64,000 bases of DNA from Eshraghiella crossota (GCF_025148445.1 NZ_CP102270.1:682001-746000), one strand, 5' to 3'. Shown: positions 9,213 through 18,755, counted from the first letter of the stretch. Translations and numbers: made by a program. The notes: generated by a model not told the origin, from the sequence alone.

Positions 9213-10541
9213 TTAACATTCTTTCCATTTGCCCTGCCTGTAGAAGAAGATAGATATGACAGTGGCAACCGTCCATCCGATTGGCCAAGCACACCAGATT
9301 CCGGTACTTAAAAGAGCTGTCTTTGATAAGACTATAGCAAGAACAACTCTTAATATAAGGTCTGTAAATGTTGCAATCATGAATTGCTTCATAAGACCTG
9401 CACCTCGGAGGATACCATCGGCTACAAGTTTAGCCGATACTACAAAATAAAATGGGGCAAGGATTCTCAGATATATTGAACCTGAACTTATAGCCTCAGC
9501 GGATGGATTATCGATAAAGAAGGTAAGTAAAGCCTTCGGAAATATGACATATAATAGACAAAGCGGAAGTGAAAGGCACCATACTAATTTTACACCTGCC
9601 TTAAAACCGGCTTTGACACGGTCGAATTTTGCTGCACCGATATTCTGGGAAGCAAAATTGGAGACGCCGTTTGCAAGTGTTGTAAATGATGTAATTACAA
9701 GGTTGTTAAGTTTGACGCCTGCGGAATATCCGGCAATTACGCCTGTTCCAAATCCATTGATGACTTTCTGGATAACGATATTACCGATTGATATGAAGCT
9801 CTGCTGTAAAATACTTGGAATTGCAATAATAATGAACTGTACGAAAATGCTTTTATTGAATATGTAATGTTTCTCATCGGTTTCGATTTTGTGAAGACGA
9901 CGAAGAACTACAATAAGCGAAAGTATACAGCTTATACTCTGGCAAAGGAAAGTTGCCCATGCAACACCTGCAACACCCATATTGAATACCTTTACAAAAA
10001 GGATATCTACGCCGATGTTTGAAAGCGAGGATGCAGCAAGAAAATAGAAAGGCGTTTTGCTGTCACCGAGAGCAGAGAAAATACCTGTGGCTATGTTATA
10101 GAAAAATACAAAAGGAAGACCATATACATATATATCAAGATATAATTTGGAATCATCATAAATTTTGGTAGGTGTACCTATGGCATGAAGCAAAGCACCA
10201 CCTGCAAATATTCCGATAAACATAAGTATAAGACATATAGCTGCACTTGTTACCATTGATGTGTAAACAGATGTTTTGACATTGCCGTATTCCTTGCTTC
10301 CGAAAAACCTTGCCGTAATTACGGAACAGCCTATGTTACAGCCGAATGCAAATGCAATAAAAATAAGAGTGATTTCATAACTGTTACCAACAGCCGCAAG
10401 AGCATTTTCACCGATGAATTTTCCGGCTACCCATGAATCGGCTATGTTGTATAACTGTTGGAAAATAATGCTTCCGAACAACGGAATACAGAATTTCCAT
10501 AGCACATTTTCGGGATTTCCCACTGTTAAATCTTTGTTCAT
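9213..10541 (-). CDS. MATE family multidrug/toxin exporter
   Basis: This 442-residue protein has about twelve hydrophobic segments in two homologous halves. It has the typical MATE N-terminus (GNPENVLWKFCIPLFGSIIFQQLYN) and motifs such as YNIADSWVAGKFIG, in the place of the usual D-x-x-x-V/I-G-x loop. The family exports drugs or metabolites from the cytoplasm in exchange for Na+ or H+. The start is supported by AAGGAG 7-8 nt upstream. It is transcribed divergently from a LysR-type regulator through overlapping promoters, which suggests that the regulator controls it. The substrate is not predictable. Confidence 0.9.
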   Translation of the reverse strand: MNKDLTVGNPENVLWKFCIPLFGSIIFQQLYNIADSWVAGKFIGENALAAVGNSYEITLIFIAFAFGCNIGCSVITARFFGSKEYGNVKTSVYTSMVTSAAICLILMFIGIFAGGALLHAIGTPTKIYDDSKLYLDIYVYGLPFVFFYNIATGIFSALGDSKTPFYFLAASSLSNIGVDILFVKVFNMGVAGVAWATFLCQSISCILSLIVVLRRLHKIETDEKHYIFNKSIFVQFIIIAIPSILQQSFISIGNIVIQKVINGFGTGVIAGYSAGVKLNNLVITSFTTLANGVSNFASQNIGAAKFDRVKAGFKAGVKLVWCLSLPLCLLYVIFPKALLTFFIDNPSAEAISSGSIYLRILAPFYFVVSAKLVADGILRGAGLMKQFMIATFTDLILRVVLAIVLSKTALLSTGIWCAWPIGWTVATVISIFFYRQGKWKEC

Positions 10542-10572
10542 AATTTTTCTCCTTCTACTTAAAACTGAACCA

Positions 10573-10600
10573 TTGATTATTTCTAGAAATAGATTATAAT
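10573..10600 (+). promoter_or_regulatory. LysR gene promoter
   Basis: TTGATT (10573-10578), a 16-bp spacer and TATAAT (10595-10600). The spacer contains the palindrome TTTCTAGAAA (10580-10589), a possible operator. Confidence 0.65.
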
Positions 10601-10620
10601 AATCACATATCTATATGTAA
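10593..10620 (-). promoter_or_regulatory. MATE gene promoter overlapping the LysR promoter
   Basis: On the minus strand, TTACAT (10620-10615), a 16-bp spacer and TATAAT (10598-10593). Its -10 overlaps the -10 of the opposite promoter, so the two transcripts must compete or be coordinated. Confidence 0.55.
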
Positions 10621-10643
10621 AAGGTATAAAAATAATATTTAAC

Positions 10644-10658
10644 ATATCAAAATGATAT
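10644..10658. promoter_or_regulatory. Palindromic operator candidate for the LysR regulator
   Basis: A perfect inverted repeat ATATCA-AAA-TGATAT lies just before the LysR ribosome site and has the T-N11-A character of LysR boxes. Autoregulation is inferred. Confidence 0.4.
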
Positions 10659-10669
10659 ATAGGAGATTT

Positions 10670-11548
10670 ATGAATATTACTTATGACTATTATAGGATAT
10701 TTTATTATGTTGTGAAGTTCGGAAGTTTTACAAAGGCGGCAGAGGCTCTGGATAACAGCCAGCCCAATATAACAAGAGCTATGAATAATCTGGAATCACA
10801 GCTTGGAGTACAGGTGTTTTACCGTTCGAGAAAGGGAATTAAGCTTACAAGGGAGGGTGAAATGCTTTTTAAAAGGGTGAATATTGCTTTTGAACAGATA
10901 TCCTTGGCGGAACATGAACTGGAACAGACTAAGAGAATGGATAGCGGCAGTGTCAAAATCGGAGTCAGTGAGATAGCATTACACGAAGTCCTTCTGCCGG
11001 TGCTTGCTACCTACAGGAGAGATTTTCCTAATGTCATGGTCCAGATAACCAATGAGTCAACACCGTCTGCGATAAAAAGCCTTAAAAATGATGAGGTGGA
11101 GCTGGCACTTGTAACCACACCCATAAATATTAACAAAAATGATTCTTTATCCTGTGAAAATCTATGTGAATTCACGGAATATCCCGTAGCACATAAGATG
11201 TTTGGAATACCTGATAATAAAGAAATAAGCCTTAAGGAACTGGAAAAATATCCTGTTATTTTTCTTTCAAAAGGGACGGCAACAAGGGAGTATTATGAGG
11301 AACTTTTCAGAAAAAAAGGAATGGATATTAAACCTAATGTAATTGCAGCAACTACGGACCAGGTTATGCCAATGGTAAAATCAGGACTTGGAATAGGTTT
11401 TGTACCGGAAAGTATGATGGGTGGGAATGTAACCGTTATAAAATTAAAAGATAAGCTGCCAAAACGTCTGATATGTCTTTTATATGATGAGAGAAAACCA
11501 CAATCGCTTGCAGCAAAAGAGCTTATAAAAAGGTTAAGAAGTATGTGA
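10670..11548 (+). CDS. LysR family transcriptional regulator
   Basis: This 292-residue protein has an N-terminal winged helix-turn-helix (YYRIFYYVVKFGSFTKAAEALDNSQPNITRAMNNLE, residues about 5-40), a linker helix and a two-lobed effector-binding domain. The architecture and length are standard for the family. I chose ATG 10670 because AGGAG lies 5-9 nt upstream; an ATG at 10652 has no ribosome site. The inducer is unknown. The adjacent divergent MATE gene is the probable target. A strong promoter for the next gene starts inside its stop codon, so it is not co-transcribed by need. Confidence 0.92.
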   Translation: MNITYDYYRIFYYVVKFGSFTKAAEALDNSQPNITRAMNNLESQLGVQVFYRSRKGIKLTREGEMLFKRVNIAFEQISLAEHELEQTKRMDSGSVKIGVSEIALHEVLLPVLATYRRDFPNVMVQITNESTPSAIKSLKNDEVELALVTTPININKNDSLSCENLCEFTEYPVAHKMFGIPDNKEISLKELEKYPVIFLSKGTATREYYEELFRKKGMDIKPNVIAATTDQVMPMVKSGLGIGFVPESMMGGNVTVIKLKDKLPKRLICLLYDERKPQSLAAKELIKRLRSM

Positions 11549-11573
11549 CATCCTGCCGGAATTATTGTATAAT
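11545..11573 (+). promoter_or_regulatory. Promoter for the papain-like protease gene
   Basis: GTGACA (11545-11550, overlapping the LysR stop codon), a 17-bp spacer and TATAAT (11568-11573), about 50 nt before the ATG at 11626. Confidence 0.75.
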
Positions 11574-11625
11574 AATGTCAGTTTAAGGGACGGGACAAGA
11601 GAAAACAGAATATGGAGGATAATTT

Positions 11626-14600
11626 ATGGCAGGAAGAATGAACAGATTATTAGCTGTCCTTATTTCCGCAGTTACTGTAACATCATCGGTTAATTTCACC
11701 GCGATGGGAACGAAAGCGGCAGAGGGTGTTAATAATGTAAAAGATACTGTTGAAGCAGATACGAGGAGTGGTAATTCGGGGGCAGTACTGCATAGCTTTG
11801 AAGCACCTTTAGTAGGTAATTCAGGCAATATAAGCAGATATGTAGCAAATTCGGCAATATTTTATGGGTTAGCAAGGAGCACGGCTATTCCGTCATCATA
11901 TTCATCTGTGGACAGAGGCTATGTGACAAGTGTCAAGGATCAGGGAGGCCTTGGAATCTGTTGGGCATACGGTGCGTGTGCTGCGATGGAATCCTACGCA
12001 TTATCCCACGGATATGTGTCATCCCCGGATGATATAGATTTGTCAGAATTCGGACTTGCATATATGACATTCAATGACAGCACATTTACAGACCCACTTG
12101 GAGGTACAACGGGCGATAAGTCAACCAATTATAACATGACATATTCTTTTGCTAATGGTGGCAATGACCAGTATGCTTTTAAGACCCTTAGCAAGTGGGC
12201 GGGTGTTATGAATCAGAAAAGTGTTCCTGAAGCATCATATCCGTATCAGCTTGATCAGGAGAAAACAACATATACCTTTAAGGCAGAAGATGTGTCATAT
12301 ATTTTAACCGGCCAGAAGTATATCAATATGAAGGAACGTGACCTTGTCAAGCAGGCAATTATTGAAAACGGTGCCGTAAGTACAATATATACCACCAATC
12401 AGAAATATTCAGATAAGTATGTATACTACTCCGAACCAACAGGTTCGGGACATGAAGTAACCATTGTAGGCTGGGATGATAATATTGATAAATCCCTGTT
12501 TGCTGCGAATGGTCATGAGACCCCTCCGGGAAACGGAGCATGGTTAATTAAGAACAGCTGGGGCAGCAACACCGGCAATAACGGATATTTCTGGATGTCA
12601 TACTACGAATCAAGTATCCAGAATATGAATGCGGTTATATATGAAATCGTTCCGGCAGATACTTATGATTATAATTACCAGTATGACGGAAGCACGATTT
12701 TTAATCATTTTATCCAGAATAATGCTTCGCTTTATAAGAACGAGAAGAAATTTGCCAATATATTCAAGGTAAACGGAACCACCGACGAGATTCTTAGAAG
12801 TGTGGCTTTTGCTGTTGGCAATTCTAACCTTTCATACACGATTGACATTTACAAAGTAGATACTAAAGCAGGCACCATAACTCCGGAGAGCGGAACCTTG
12901 CTTACATCCTATACAGGAAAAACAACTTATGCCGGATATTATACAACGGAGCTTCCTGAAAGCATTACATTACATAGCGGAGATACTTTCTCCGTTGTAG
13001 TTACTTTTGATAATGCCTCAGGAATTAATTATTCAATAAGTGAATATCAGACCGCAGATAATGATCATATATATTGGGATGTGGTTAATTCCACAGCACC
13101 GGGACACAGTTATCTGTATTATTACAACAGATGGGTGGATATTAATGAAAACAGTTATGACAGATATCCGGATGCGGACTTTTGTATTAAAGCATTTACT
13201 ACTGCTAAAAAAGATATAGAGGCTTCGGAAATAACGGGTATTGAACAGTCGGGACTTGATAAAGCAGTTATTACATGGAAAAAGACAAGCGATGCAGCAG
13301 GGTATGCACTTTACAGAAAAGCTGAGGGAGACGCGGACTATTCACTTGTATATAATGGAACGGATGTGACCTTCACCGATACCGGTCTTGCTTTTGGAAA
13401 GACATATTACTATTATGTGAAAGCCTATAACAACAGCCATGGTATGGATACTATTTCTCCGTCGCAGGTAAAGAAAATATCAATAGACATTCCAAGAACG
13501 AGAATAACTAATGTTGAATCCACAGGAACAGGAATTTCTGTTAAATGGGAAAAAATCAGTGGTGCAAAGGGCTATAAAGTATTACGCTCGGAAGATGGAG
13601 AAAATTACTCTGAAATAGCATCCGCGGTTACAAATGAATATACAGATAATAATGTGCCAAAGTATAACAAGGCATACTATTATTCCATCATTACGGTATT
13701 TAATGATGGAAGCAAGGACATAGAATCTTTAAAAAGCTCACGTTATGTTGGCATTAAAAAACTTAATAATCCAACAAACGGACACATTAATAATGATGAA
13801 TACAAGAAATTTAAACTTACGTGGGACAAAGTTGAAAATGCATCAGGATATTATGTAAAACGTATAATAACAAATCAGGATACAGTTACAATAGATGCCA
13901 AAGATGTAGATTCATACATTGATGATGTGGAATCAATTGCAGAAAACACTCAGGTGACATATCAGATAATTCCGTATGTAATAGAAGATAATGTCTATAA
14001 ACAGGGAAAGGGAATAGCGTTTAACCCAATGTATGTAAGGTATGAGCCAATTGCTAATCTTACATATGATAAAGTTGCCAATACAATTAAGTGGGATGCT
14101 TATACATTTCCTGATAAATATATAGATACAATGTATCATGTGTACATATCAGAATCAAAAGATGTAAATGATGGCTATTATAAATCATATACCAATACTT
14201 TTAATATGCCGGATTATGATGAGAACAAGACATATTATGTCAGGGTAACAGCTTATGCCAGAAATCCGTTGCAGGGTACGGGAAGGGAATTGACAGCGTT
14301 CCAGTCACCGGCATTGATAATAGGCAAGGAACCTGAAGTCATCGTAAAACCTGATAAGCCAATATTATCGTCTATCGGTGACAAAAATATAGAAATCGGC
14401 AGCAGAGTTGTACTCGCTGCAACAGTAACCAATATAGATTCGGCAGCAACATACACATACCAGTGGTGCGAAGCATCTTCAAAGACCGCTTCAGGAACCC
14501 CAATAGCCAATGCCACATCCGCAAAATATGTACCTGCAACAGGCAAAAACGGAGAAAAATACTACTACTGCAATGTCACAGTCTCTAAGAATGGCTTTAC

Positions 14601-15471
14601 CGAAACTACAACAACGAATCATGTTAAAGTAAGAGTAACAACCCCTCTCAGCCGTGCAACAATAGGCAGTATTGCAGCACAGACATATACCGGAAAAGGA
14701 ATAACACCTTCTGTTACCGTGAAGTATAACGGAATAACACTTACTAACGGAACGGATTATACAGTTTCATACAGTAATCATATTAATCCGGGAACAGCAA
14801 CAGTAACCATAACCGGAAAAGGCTATTACACCGGAAGCAGGGTAATTAATTTTACGATAAAAGAAATAAAAAACGGCTGGGTATATGATAATGGTAAATG
14901 GTATTACTATAGCCAGAATATTAAGCAGACCGGCTGGAAGTATATAGGCAGCAAATGGTACTATATGGATAACAATGGAGTGATGCAGAAGGGATGGAAA
15001 TACATAGGCAGCAACTGGTATTTCTTCAATGAATCAGGTGATATGAGAACAGGCTGGTTTACAAGATATGGTAAAACTTATTACTGCAAGCCGGATGGTT
15101 CAATGGCAAGACAGTTTGTAAAGGTCGGTAGTTCAACATACTACTTTGACAGCGAAGGTGCATTACAGACGGGCTGGAAACAGGTAGGCAATAAATGGTA
15201 CTATATGAATAGTAATGGTGTTGTCCAGACAGGCTGGAAACAGCTTGGCAAAAATTGGTACTATCTTAATAGTGATGGCTCAATGCAGACGGGCTGGAAA
15301 CAGGTAGGCAGATACTGGTACTATATGGACAGCAATGGAGTAATGCAGACCGGCTGGAAGTATATAGGAAAGAACTGGTACTACATGGATGGCAATGGAG
15401 TGATGCAGACGGGCTGGAAGACAATTAATGGAAAAAGATATTATTTCGATTCTAATGGAGCTATGAGGTAG
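11626..15471 (+). CDS. Secreted papain-family (C1) cysteine protease with FN3/Ig-like domains and choline-binding repeats
   Basis: A 1281-residue secreted protein. After a signal peptide (to about residue 32) comes a C1A peptidase domain. It has the oxyanion Gln106, the nucleophile Cys112 (GICWAYG), His276 (SGHEVTIVGWD) and Asn310 (LIKNSWG), so the active site is complete. A beta-rich lectin-like region follows, then fibronectin-III-like domains from about residue 535, an Ig-like domain (about 905-1005) and a small bacterial Ig/MBG-type domain (about 1005-1080). The last 200 residues are about ten GW/choline-binding repeats with the GW...WYY...G pattern. It would be held on the surface by phosphocholine and cleave extracellular proteins or peptides. 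The gene has its own promoter and terminator. Its repeat module is nearly identical in DNA to that of the gene at 21082. Confidence 0.9.
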   Translation: MAGRMNRLLAVLISAVTVTSSVNFTAMGTKAAEGVNNVKDTVEADTRSGNSGAVLHSFEAPLVGNSGNISRYVANSAIFYGLARSTAIPSSYSSVDRGYVTSVKDQGGLGICWAYGACAAMESYALSHGYVSSPDDIDLSEFGLAYMTFNDSTFTDPLGGTTGDKSTNYNMTYSFANGGNDQYAFKTLSKWAGVMNQKSVPEASYPYQLDQEKTTYTFKAEDVSYILTGQKYINMKERDLVKQAIIENGAVSTIYTTNQKYSDKYVYYSEPTGSGHEVTIVGWDDNIDKSLFAANGHETPPGNGAWLIKNSWGSNTGNNGYFWMSYYESSIQNMNAVIYEIVPADTYDYNYQYDGSTIFNHFIQNNASLYKNEKKFANIFKVNGTTDEILRSVAFAVGNSNLSYTIDIYKVDTKAGTITPESGTLLTSYTGKTTYAGYYTTELPESITLHSGDTFSVVVTFDNASGINYSISEYQTADNDHIYWDVVNSTAPGHSYLYYYNRWVDINENSYDRYPDADFCIKAFTTAKKDIEASEITGIEQSGLDKAVITWKKTSDAAGYALYRKAEGDADYSLVYNGTDVTFTDTGLAFGKTYYYYVKAYNNSHGMDTISPSQVKKISIDIPRTRITNVESTGTGISVKWEKISGAKGYKVLRSEDGENYSEIASAVTNEYTDNNVPKYNKAYYYSIITVFNDGSKDIESLKSSRYVGIKKLNNPTNGHINNDEYKKFKLTWDKVENASGYYVKRIITNQDTVTIDAKDVDSYIDDVESIAENTQVTYQIIPYVIEDNVYKQGKGIAFNPMYVRYEPIANLTYDKVANTIKWDAYTFPDKYIDTMYHVYISESKDVNDGYYKSYTNTFNMPDYDENKTYYVRVTAYARNPLQGTGRELTAFQSPALIIGKEPEVIVKPDKPILSSIGDKNIEIGSRVVLAATVTNIDSAATYTYQWCEASSKTASGTPIANATSAKYVPATGKNGEKYYYCNVTVSKNGFTETTTTNHVKVRVTTPLSRATIGSIAAQTYTGKGITPSVTVKYNGITLTNGTDYTVSYSNHINPGTATVTITGKGYYTGSRVINFTIKEIKNGWVYDNGKWYYYSQNIKQTGWKYIGSKWYYMDNNGVMQKGWKYIGSNWYFFNESGDMRTGWFTRYGKTYYCKPDGSMARQFVKVGSSTYYFDSEGALQTGWKQVGNKWYYMNSNGVVQTGWKQLGKNWYYLNSDGSMQTGWKQVGRYWYYMDSNGVMQTGWKYIGKNWYYMDGNGVMQTGWKTINGKRYYFDSNGAMR
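14876..15471 (+). repeat. Choline-binding repeat module (about ten 60-bp-class units)
   Basis: Units of roughly 20 codons encode GW-x-x-x-G-x-WYY-type repeats. The segment 15001-15360 aligns without gaps with 26941-27300 at about 98% identity over the first 300 bases I compared by eye. 15361-15471 aligns with 27361-27471, and the other copy has one extra 60-bp unit. Confidence 0.9.
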
Positions 15472-15557
15472 CCGATTGTGGAGCTAGATATTGGGTTATG
15501 TGATTACCTAAACCCGGATAGGTACTTTAGAAAAAAATGAACGAAAATACATTGATA

Positions 15558-15590
15558 GGGTTCTACGTTACGTGGAGCCCTTTATTTTTA
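15558..15590 (+). terminator. Terminator after the protease gene
   Basis: A 10-bp stem including two G-U pairs (15558-15567 with 15571-15580) and a 3-nt loop, followed by TTTATTTTT. Confidence 0.85.
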
Positions 15591-15610
15591 TACAAAAAGG
15601 ATGTGAATGA

Positions 15611-15694
15611 ATGGATATGTTACAGCAATCGTCACTTATGTGGAAGGAAATGACGGAATATAGGTACCTGCTGACATATGGGTATAAATTATGA
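15611..15694 (+). CDS. Possible 27-residue ORF or gene remnant
   Basis: An ATG-initiated frame (MDMLQQSSLMWKEMTEYRYL...) of 27 residues has only a weak AGG-type site upstream. I do not recognise it. It is aromatic-rich and could be the remnant of a longer gene. It lies in a stretch that otherwise shows no coding signal, just upstream of the first duplicated promoter block. Confidence 0.25.
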   Translation: MDMLQQSSLMWKEMTEYRYLLTYGYKL

Positions 15695-15881
15695 GAGTAA
15701 TCAAAGGACAAGAACGTTGTTAAAAAAAGAACGATTACATATACCATCTAATACATCAACAATTCTAGTGGATAGACTTTCAAAATAATTTTCTAATTAT
15801 AACTTCTTATACTTCTAAAAATATTTCCGAGACAAATGGAAAACCCAATAAGTTATTGAATCAAATAATTACATAATCTGG
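15695..15881. other. AT-rich intergenic stretch, nothing recognised
   Basis: There are stop codons in all frames and no convincing hairpin or promoter. It may be debris left by rearrangements around the duplicated choline-binding genes. Confidence 0.4.
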
Positions 15882-16074
15882 ATTTACTATTAAAAATGTC
15901 ATTTTTGCGGACATACCCTTAAAAATAGGAAAAACATAGGAAATTCTCTGGATTATCGGTGTGTAATTACTAGCTCTTGCATATGGATAAAAGAAATGTT
16001 AGACTAATAACAGTAGTTATTTCAACAAAGAAGTACGAAAAGTAAGCATAAATTTATGAAGGAGGATATTCTTT
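15882..16074 (+). repeat. Duplicated upstream block U, copy 1
   Basis: About 193 bp that recurs upstream of the second paralogue (18756-18949) with scattered substitutions. It contains an inverted repeat ATGTC-N9-GACAT (15896-15914), a promoter and the ribosome site GAAGGAGG. Conservation beyond the promoter core suggests shared regulation or a recent duplication. Confidence 0.85.
15977..16005 (+). promoter_or_regulatory. Promoter in block U, copy 1
   Basis: TTGCAT (15977-15982), 17-bp spacer, TAGACT (16000-16005). The second block has TTGTAT and TAAACT at the same spacing. The transcript would carry a leader of about 65 nt. Confidence 0.6.
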
Positions 16075-17442
16075 ATGAAAAAGAAGTTTTTATTAACGGC
16101 AATTCTGGCTGTAACAGTAGCAGTAGCTGTTCCGACAGCTATGACAAAATCAGCTGATGCAGCTACAACTGATGTATCTTCTGCAGTTGTTACATCAATG
16201 ACAGCAACAGCCGCCCAGTCAGGCAAATGGATTCATGGAGGCGGATGGTGGTATCAGTATGCAGACGGTACATATCCAAAAGATTGTTTTGCAGAAATCA
16301 ATGGCAAGACATACTATTTTGACCATAGTGGTTATATGGTAACAGGCTGGAAAGAAATAGATTACGGTACATATTATTTTGACAGTAACGGTGCTATGGT
16401 AACGGGCTGGCAGAGTATTGGTGGAAAATGGTATTATTTTAAAGAATATGGTCGTATGGCAATTCATGTTACAGAAGTAAATAACAAACAGCAGGTGTTT
16501 GCACCTTCAGGACAGTGGGTAAGCGGATGGACATATGACAGAAAAATTTACTATAATGATGACGGAACAGTAAATAGGGATTACTACAATTGGTATTATG
16601 CTAATTCTGACGGAACACCATATGATTACAACAAGAATGACGATATACAGGGTGGCTGGCTCCAGTATGGCGGCAAATGGTATTATATTGATTTTGATGG
16701 AGAAATGTTAAGAAATCGGAAAGTTACAGTCTATGGAAAAGATTACCGTCTTAAACCTGATGGTACAATGATAACAGGCTGGTATCAGTCTGGCCCCGGA
16801 GCGTCTGACTGGTATTATGCAAATGCAGATGGCACATTATATGATGGATGGCTTTATTATGGAAAAGACTGGTATTACATTAATGATGGTAGAATGCAGA
16901 CGGGATGGATAACCAGCAAAGGAAAAAAATACTATCTTGGAATTGACGGAAGACTTGTATCCGGCTGGTATCATTATAGCTTTAAACGCGAAGGATATTT
17001 AAATGAATACTGGATGTATATGAATGCCGATGGAAGCAGATATACAGGCTGGGTGTCAAGTGGCGGTAAATGGTATTATATATACAATTCAAGAATGATT
17101 TATGATGAATGGAATGACTGTGTTAATATTGAGCATTACAGAAAGTCCGATGGAGAGATTGATGAGGATAAGTACGATGAAGCCTGTAGCAAATCAAGAG
17201 GATATGTGTTTGATAAAACAGGTGCAATGGTAACAGGCTGGTATCATAGAGTTGTTATGCAAGAAGGTAAGGTATATAGTGACCAGTGGTACTATACAGA
17301 TTCAGATGGTCAGGGTCATCAGGGATGGTTATATTATAACGGTTCGTGGTATTATTTTGAAAAAGGCAGAATGCGGATAAACTGCATTGCTCCTGACGGA
17401 AGTTATTTAGGAGCTGATGGCATAAGCCGTAAAATCAGATAA
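16075..17442 (+). CDS. Secreted choline-binding-repeat protein A (repeat-only)
   Basis: A 455-residue protein consisting of a signal peptide ([20 protein letters not shown], cleaved near ...SADAA) and then almost only GW/choline-binding repeats. The repeats follow the pattern GW-x-x-x-x-G-x-WYY-x-x-x-x-G-x-M. Some are interrupted by longer loops (for example around the [14 protein letters not shown] segment). No catalytic domain is visible, so it is probably a structural or adhesive coat protein bound to phosphocholine. It is a paralogue of the protein at 18950, with almost the same signal peptide and first 100 residues. The ribosome site is GAAGGAGG. Upstream block U and the downstream terminator are shared with the paralogue. 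Confidence 0.88.
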   Translation: MKKKFLLTAILAVTVAVAVPTAMTKSADAATTDVSSAVVTSMTATAAQSGKWIHGGGWWYQYADGTYPKDCFAEINGKTYYFDHSGYMVTGWKEIDYGTYYFDSNGAMVTGWQSIGGKWYYFKEYGRMAIHVTEVNNKQQVFAPSGQWVSGWTYDRKIYYNDDGTVNRDYYNWYYANSDGTPYDYNKNDDIQGGWLQYGGKWYYIDFDGEMLRNRKVTVYGKDYRLKPDGTMITGWYQSGPGASDWYYANADGTLYDGWLYYGKDWYYINDGRMQTGWITSKGKKYYLGIDGRLVSGWYHYSFKREGYLNEYWMYMNADGSRYTGWVSSGGKWYYIYNSRMIYDEWNDCVNIEHYRKSDGEIDEDKYDEACSKSRGYVFDKTGAMVTGWYHRVVMQEGKVYSDQWYYTDSDGQGHQGWLYYNGSWYYFEKGRMRINCIAPDGSYLGADGISRKIR

Positions 17443-17456
17443 TTTGGAGATGAAGA

Positions 17457-17490
17457 AGAGATTTCCGCGTATGTGCGGAAGTCTCTTTTT
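17457..17490 (+). terminator. Terminator T, copy 1, after choline-binding protein A
   Basis: A 12-bp stem with one G-T pair (17457-17468 with 17475-17486) and a T-tail. Closely related copies follow the KilA-N gene and choline-binding protein B. Confidence 0.88.
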
Positions 17491-17788
17491 GCGTAAATAC
17501 AGTTGGTTTAGAAATTATAATTATAAATATAATGGTAAATAAGTAAATAAGTTAAGAAAAAAACTTGACGAACATAATCATATTTTTTATAATGATGTAT
17601 CCAAGGAATCTTAAAGAGTTGATTATTAGATAATGTCTTAATAATATTTGGGTTATCAACTGCAATCATAGAAATTCTGTAATAATCATAAAACACTAAA
17701 TCTAATCTACAAAGCAGTCGCAATATTGTAGAATCCAGGCTTGTTATTAAAAATCTCAAGAATCAAAATAGAATAGGAGGATATAAAA
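17491..17788. other. Intergenic stretch with KilA-N promoter and long leader
   Basis: Besides the promoter at 17565-17593, the roughly 190-nt leader before the KilA-N gene shows no clear hairpin or small ORF with a ribosome site. The first bases after terminator T (GCGTAAATACAGTTG) recur after the KilA-N terminator. Confidence 0.5.
17565..17593 (+). promoter_or_regulatory. Promoter for the KilA-N gene
   Basis: TTGACG (17565-17570), 17-bp spacer, TATAAT (17588-17593): a near-consensus sigma-A promoter. Confidence 0.8.
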
Positions 17789-18661
17789 ATGGCACAAATA
17801 TCAACAATTAATGCAAATGGAGTAGAAATAAGCGTATTGGGAAACATTGCAGATGAGTCTGCTTTTATCAGCTTGACTGATATAGCTAAATATAAAAATG
17901 CAGAAGAACCTAGGCTGGTTATAACTAATTGGATGAGCACATATTCTACTATTGATTTTCTTGCTGTGTGGGAGGAATTACATAATCCGGGTTTTAACCG
18001 TATGGAATTCCAATCGGTAAGAAATGAACGGGGACGTTTGATTATTACACCAAAACAGTGGATAGAAAAAACAAATGCAATAGGAATGACTTCTAAAGCA
18101 GGACGTTATGGCGGGGGTACATATGCACACTCAGATATAGCATTTGAATTTGCTTCATGGATTTCACCAGAATTTAAATTATATATCATAAAAGATTATC
18201 AGCGTCTAAAAAAAGATGAGTCCGAACGCAAAGCCATTGGCTGGGATGAAAAGCGTGCGTTATCTAAAATTAACTATCATATACATACAGATGCGGTGCA
18301 GAAATACCTGATTACAGATGAATTAACAGCTACTGAAAAAAGCTATACATTTGCTGATGAGGCTGATATGTTAAATGTAGCTCTTTTTGGCAAGAAAGCA
18401 TGGGAATGGAGAAATGAACATCCTGTTGAAGTACGCAAGGGCGAAAATATAAGAGATTATGCTTCGGCAGAGGAACTGATTATTTTAGTTAATATGGAAA
18501 GCCAAAATGCAGAATTAATAAAGGCAGGATTGACACAAAATGAGCGATTTGAAAAATTGCGTGAAATGGCAAGAACACAAATGCAGGTGTTACTGAAAAA
18601 CAGGGCAAAAGAAACATTAAAAAATACCAACCCGAATTTATTGAAAGGTTCAACAGATTAA
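17789..18661 (+). CDS. KilA-N domain protein
   Basis: A 290-residue cytoplasmic protein. The first about 110 residues carry the KilA-N/APSES-type DNA-binding domain, including FISLTDIAKYKNAEEPRLVITNWM and the segment ending in GRYGGGTYAHSDIAFEFASWISPEFKLYIIKDYQRL. That segment is characteristic of bacterial and phage KilA-N proteins. The C-terminal half is helical and includes QNERFEKLREMARTQMQVLL. The family is found in phages, plasmids and bacterial accessory islands; its precise role is unclear. The ribosome site is AGGAGG. It sits alone between two paralogous choline-binding genes, flanked by copies of the same terminator, which points to insertion as a cassette. Confidence 0.85.
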   Translation: MAQISTINANGVEISVLGNIADESAFISLTDIAKYKNAEEPRLVITNWMSTYSTIDFLAVWEELHNPGFNRMEFQSVRNERGRLIITPKQWIEKTNAIGMTSKAGRYGGGTYAHSDIAFEFASWISPEFKLYIIKDYQRLKKDESERKAIGWDEKRALSKINYHIHTDAVQKYLITDELTATEKSYTFADEADMLNVALFGKKAWEWRNEHPVEVRKGENIRDYASAEELIILVNMESQNAELIKAGLTQNERFEKLREMARTQMQVLLKNRAKETLKNTNPNLLKGSTD

Positions 18662-18693
18662 TATTTTTACTAATTTTACAATAACATAAATTA

Positions 18694-18732
18694 TTGAGAT
18701 TTCCGCGCATGTGCGCAGAAGTCTCTTTTTTT
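18694..18732 (+). terminator. Terminator T, copy 2, after the KilA-N gene
   Basis: GAGATTTC...GAAGTCTC arms with a GCGC/GCGC inner stem and a run of seven or more T. It is a near-copy of the elements at 17457 and 20973. Confidence 0.82.
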
Positions 18733-18755
18733 GCGTAAATACAGTTGTTTTTAAA

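Noticed and set aside
15472-16074. Riboswitch in the long gap before choline-binding protein A
   Set aside because: Apart from the terminator, promoter and inverted repeat, I see no multi-helix conserved core of a known class.
17789-18661. Complete prophage or mobile element around the KilA-N gene
   Set aside because: There is no integrase, transposase or other phage gene next to it; only flanking terminator copies suggest insertion.
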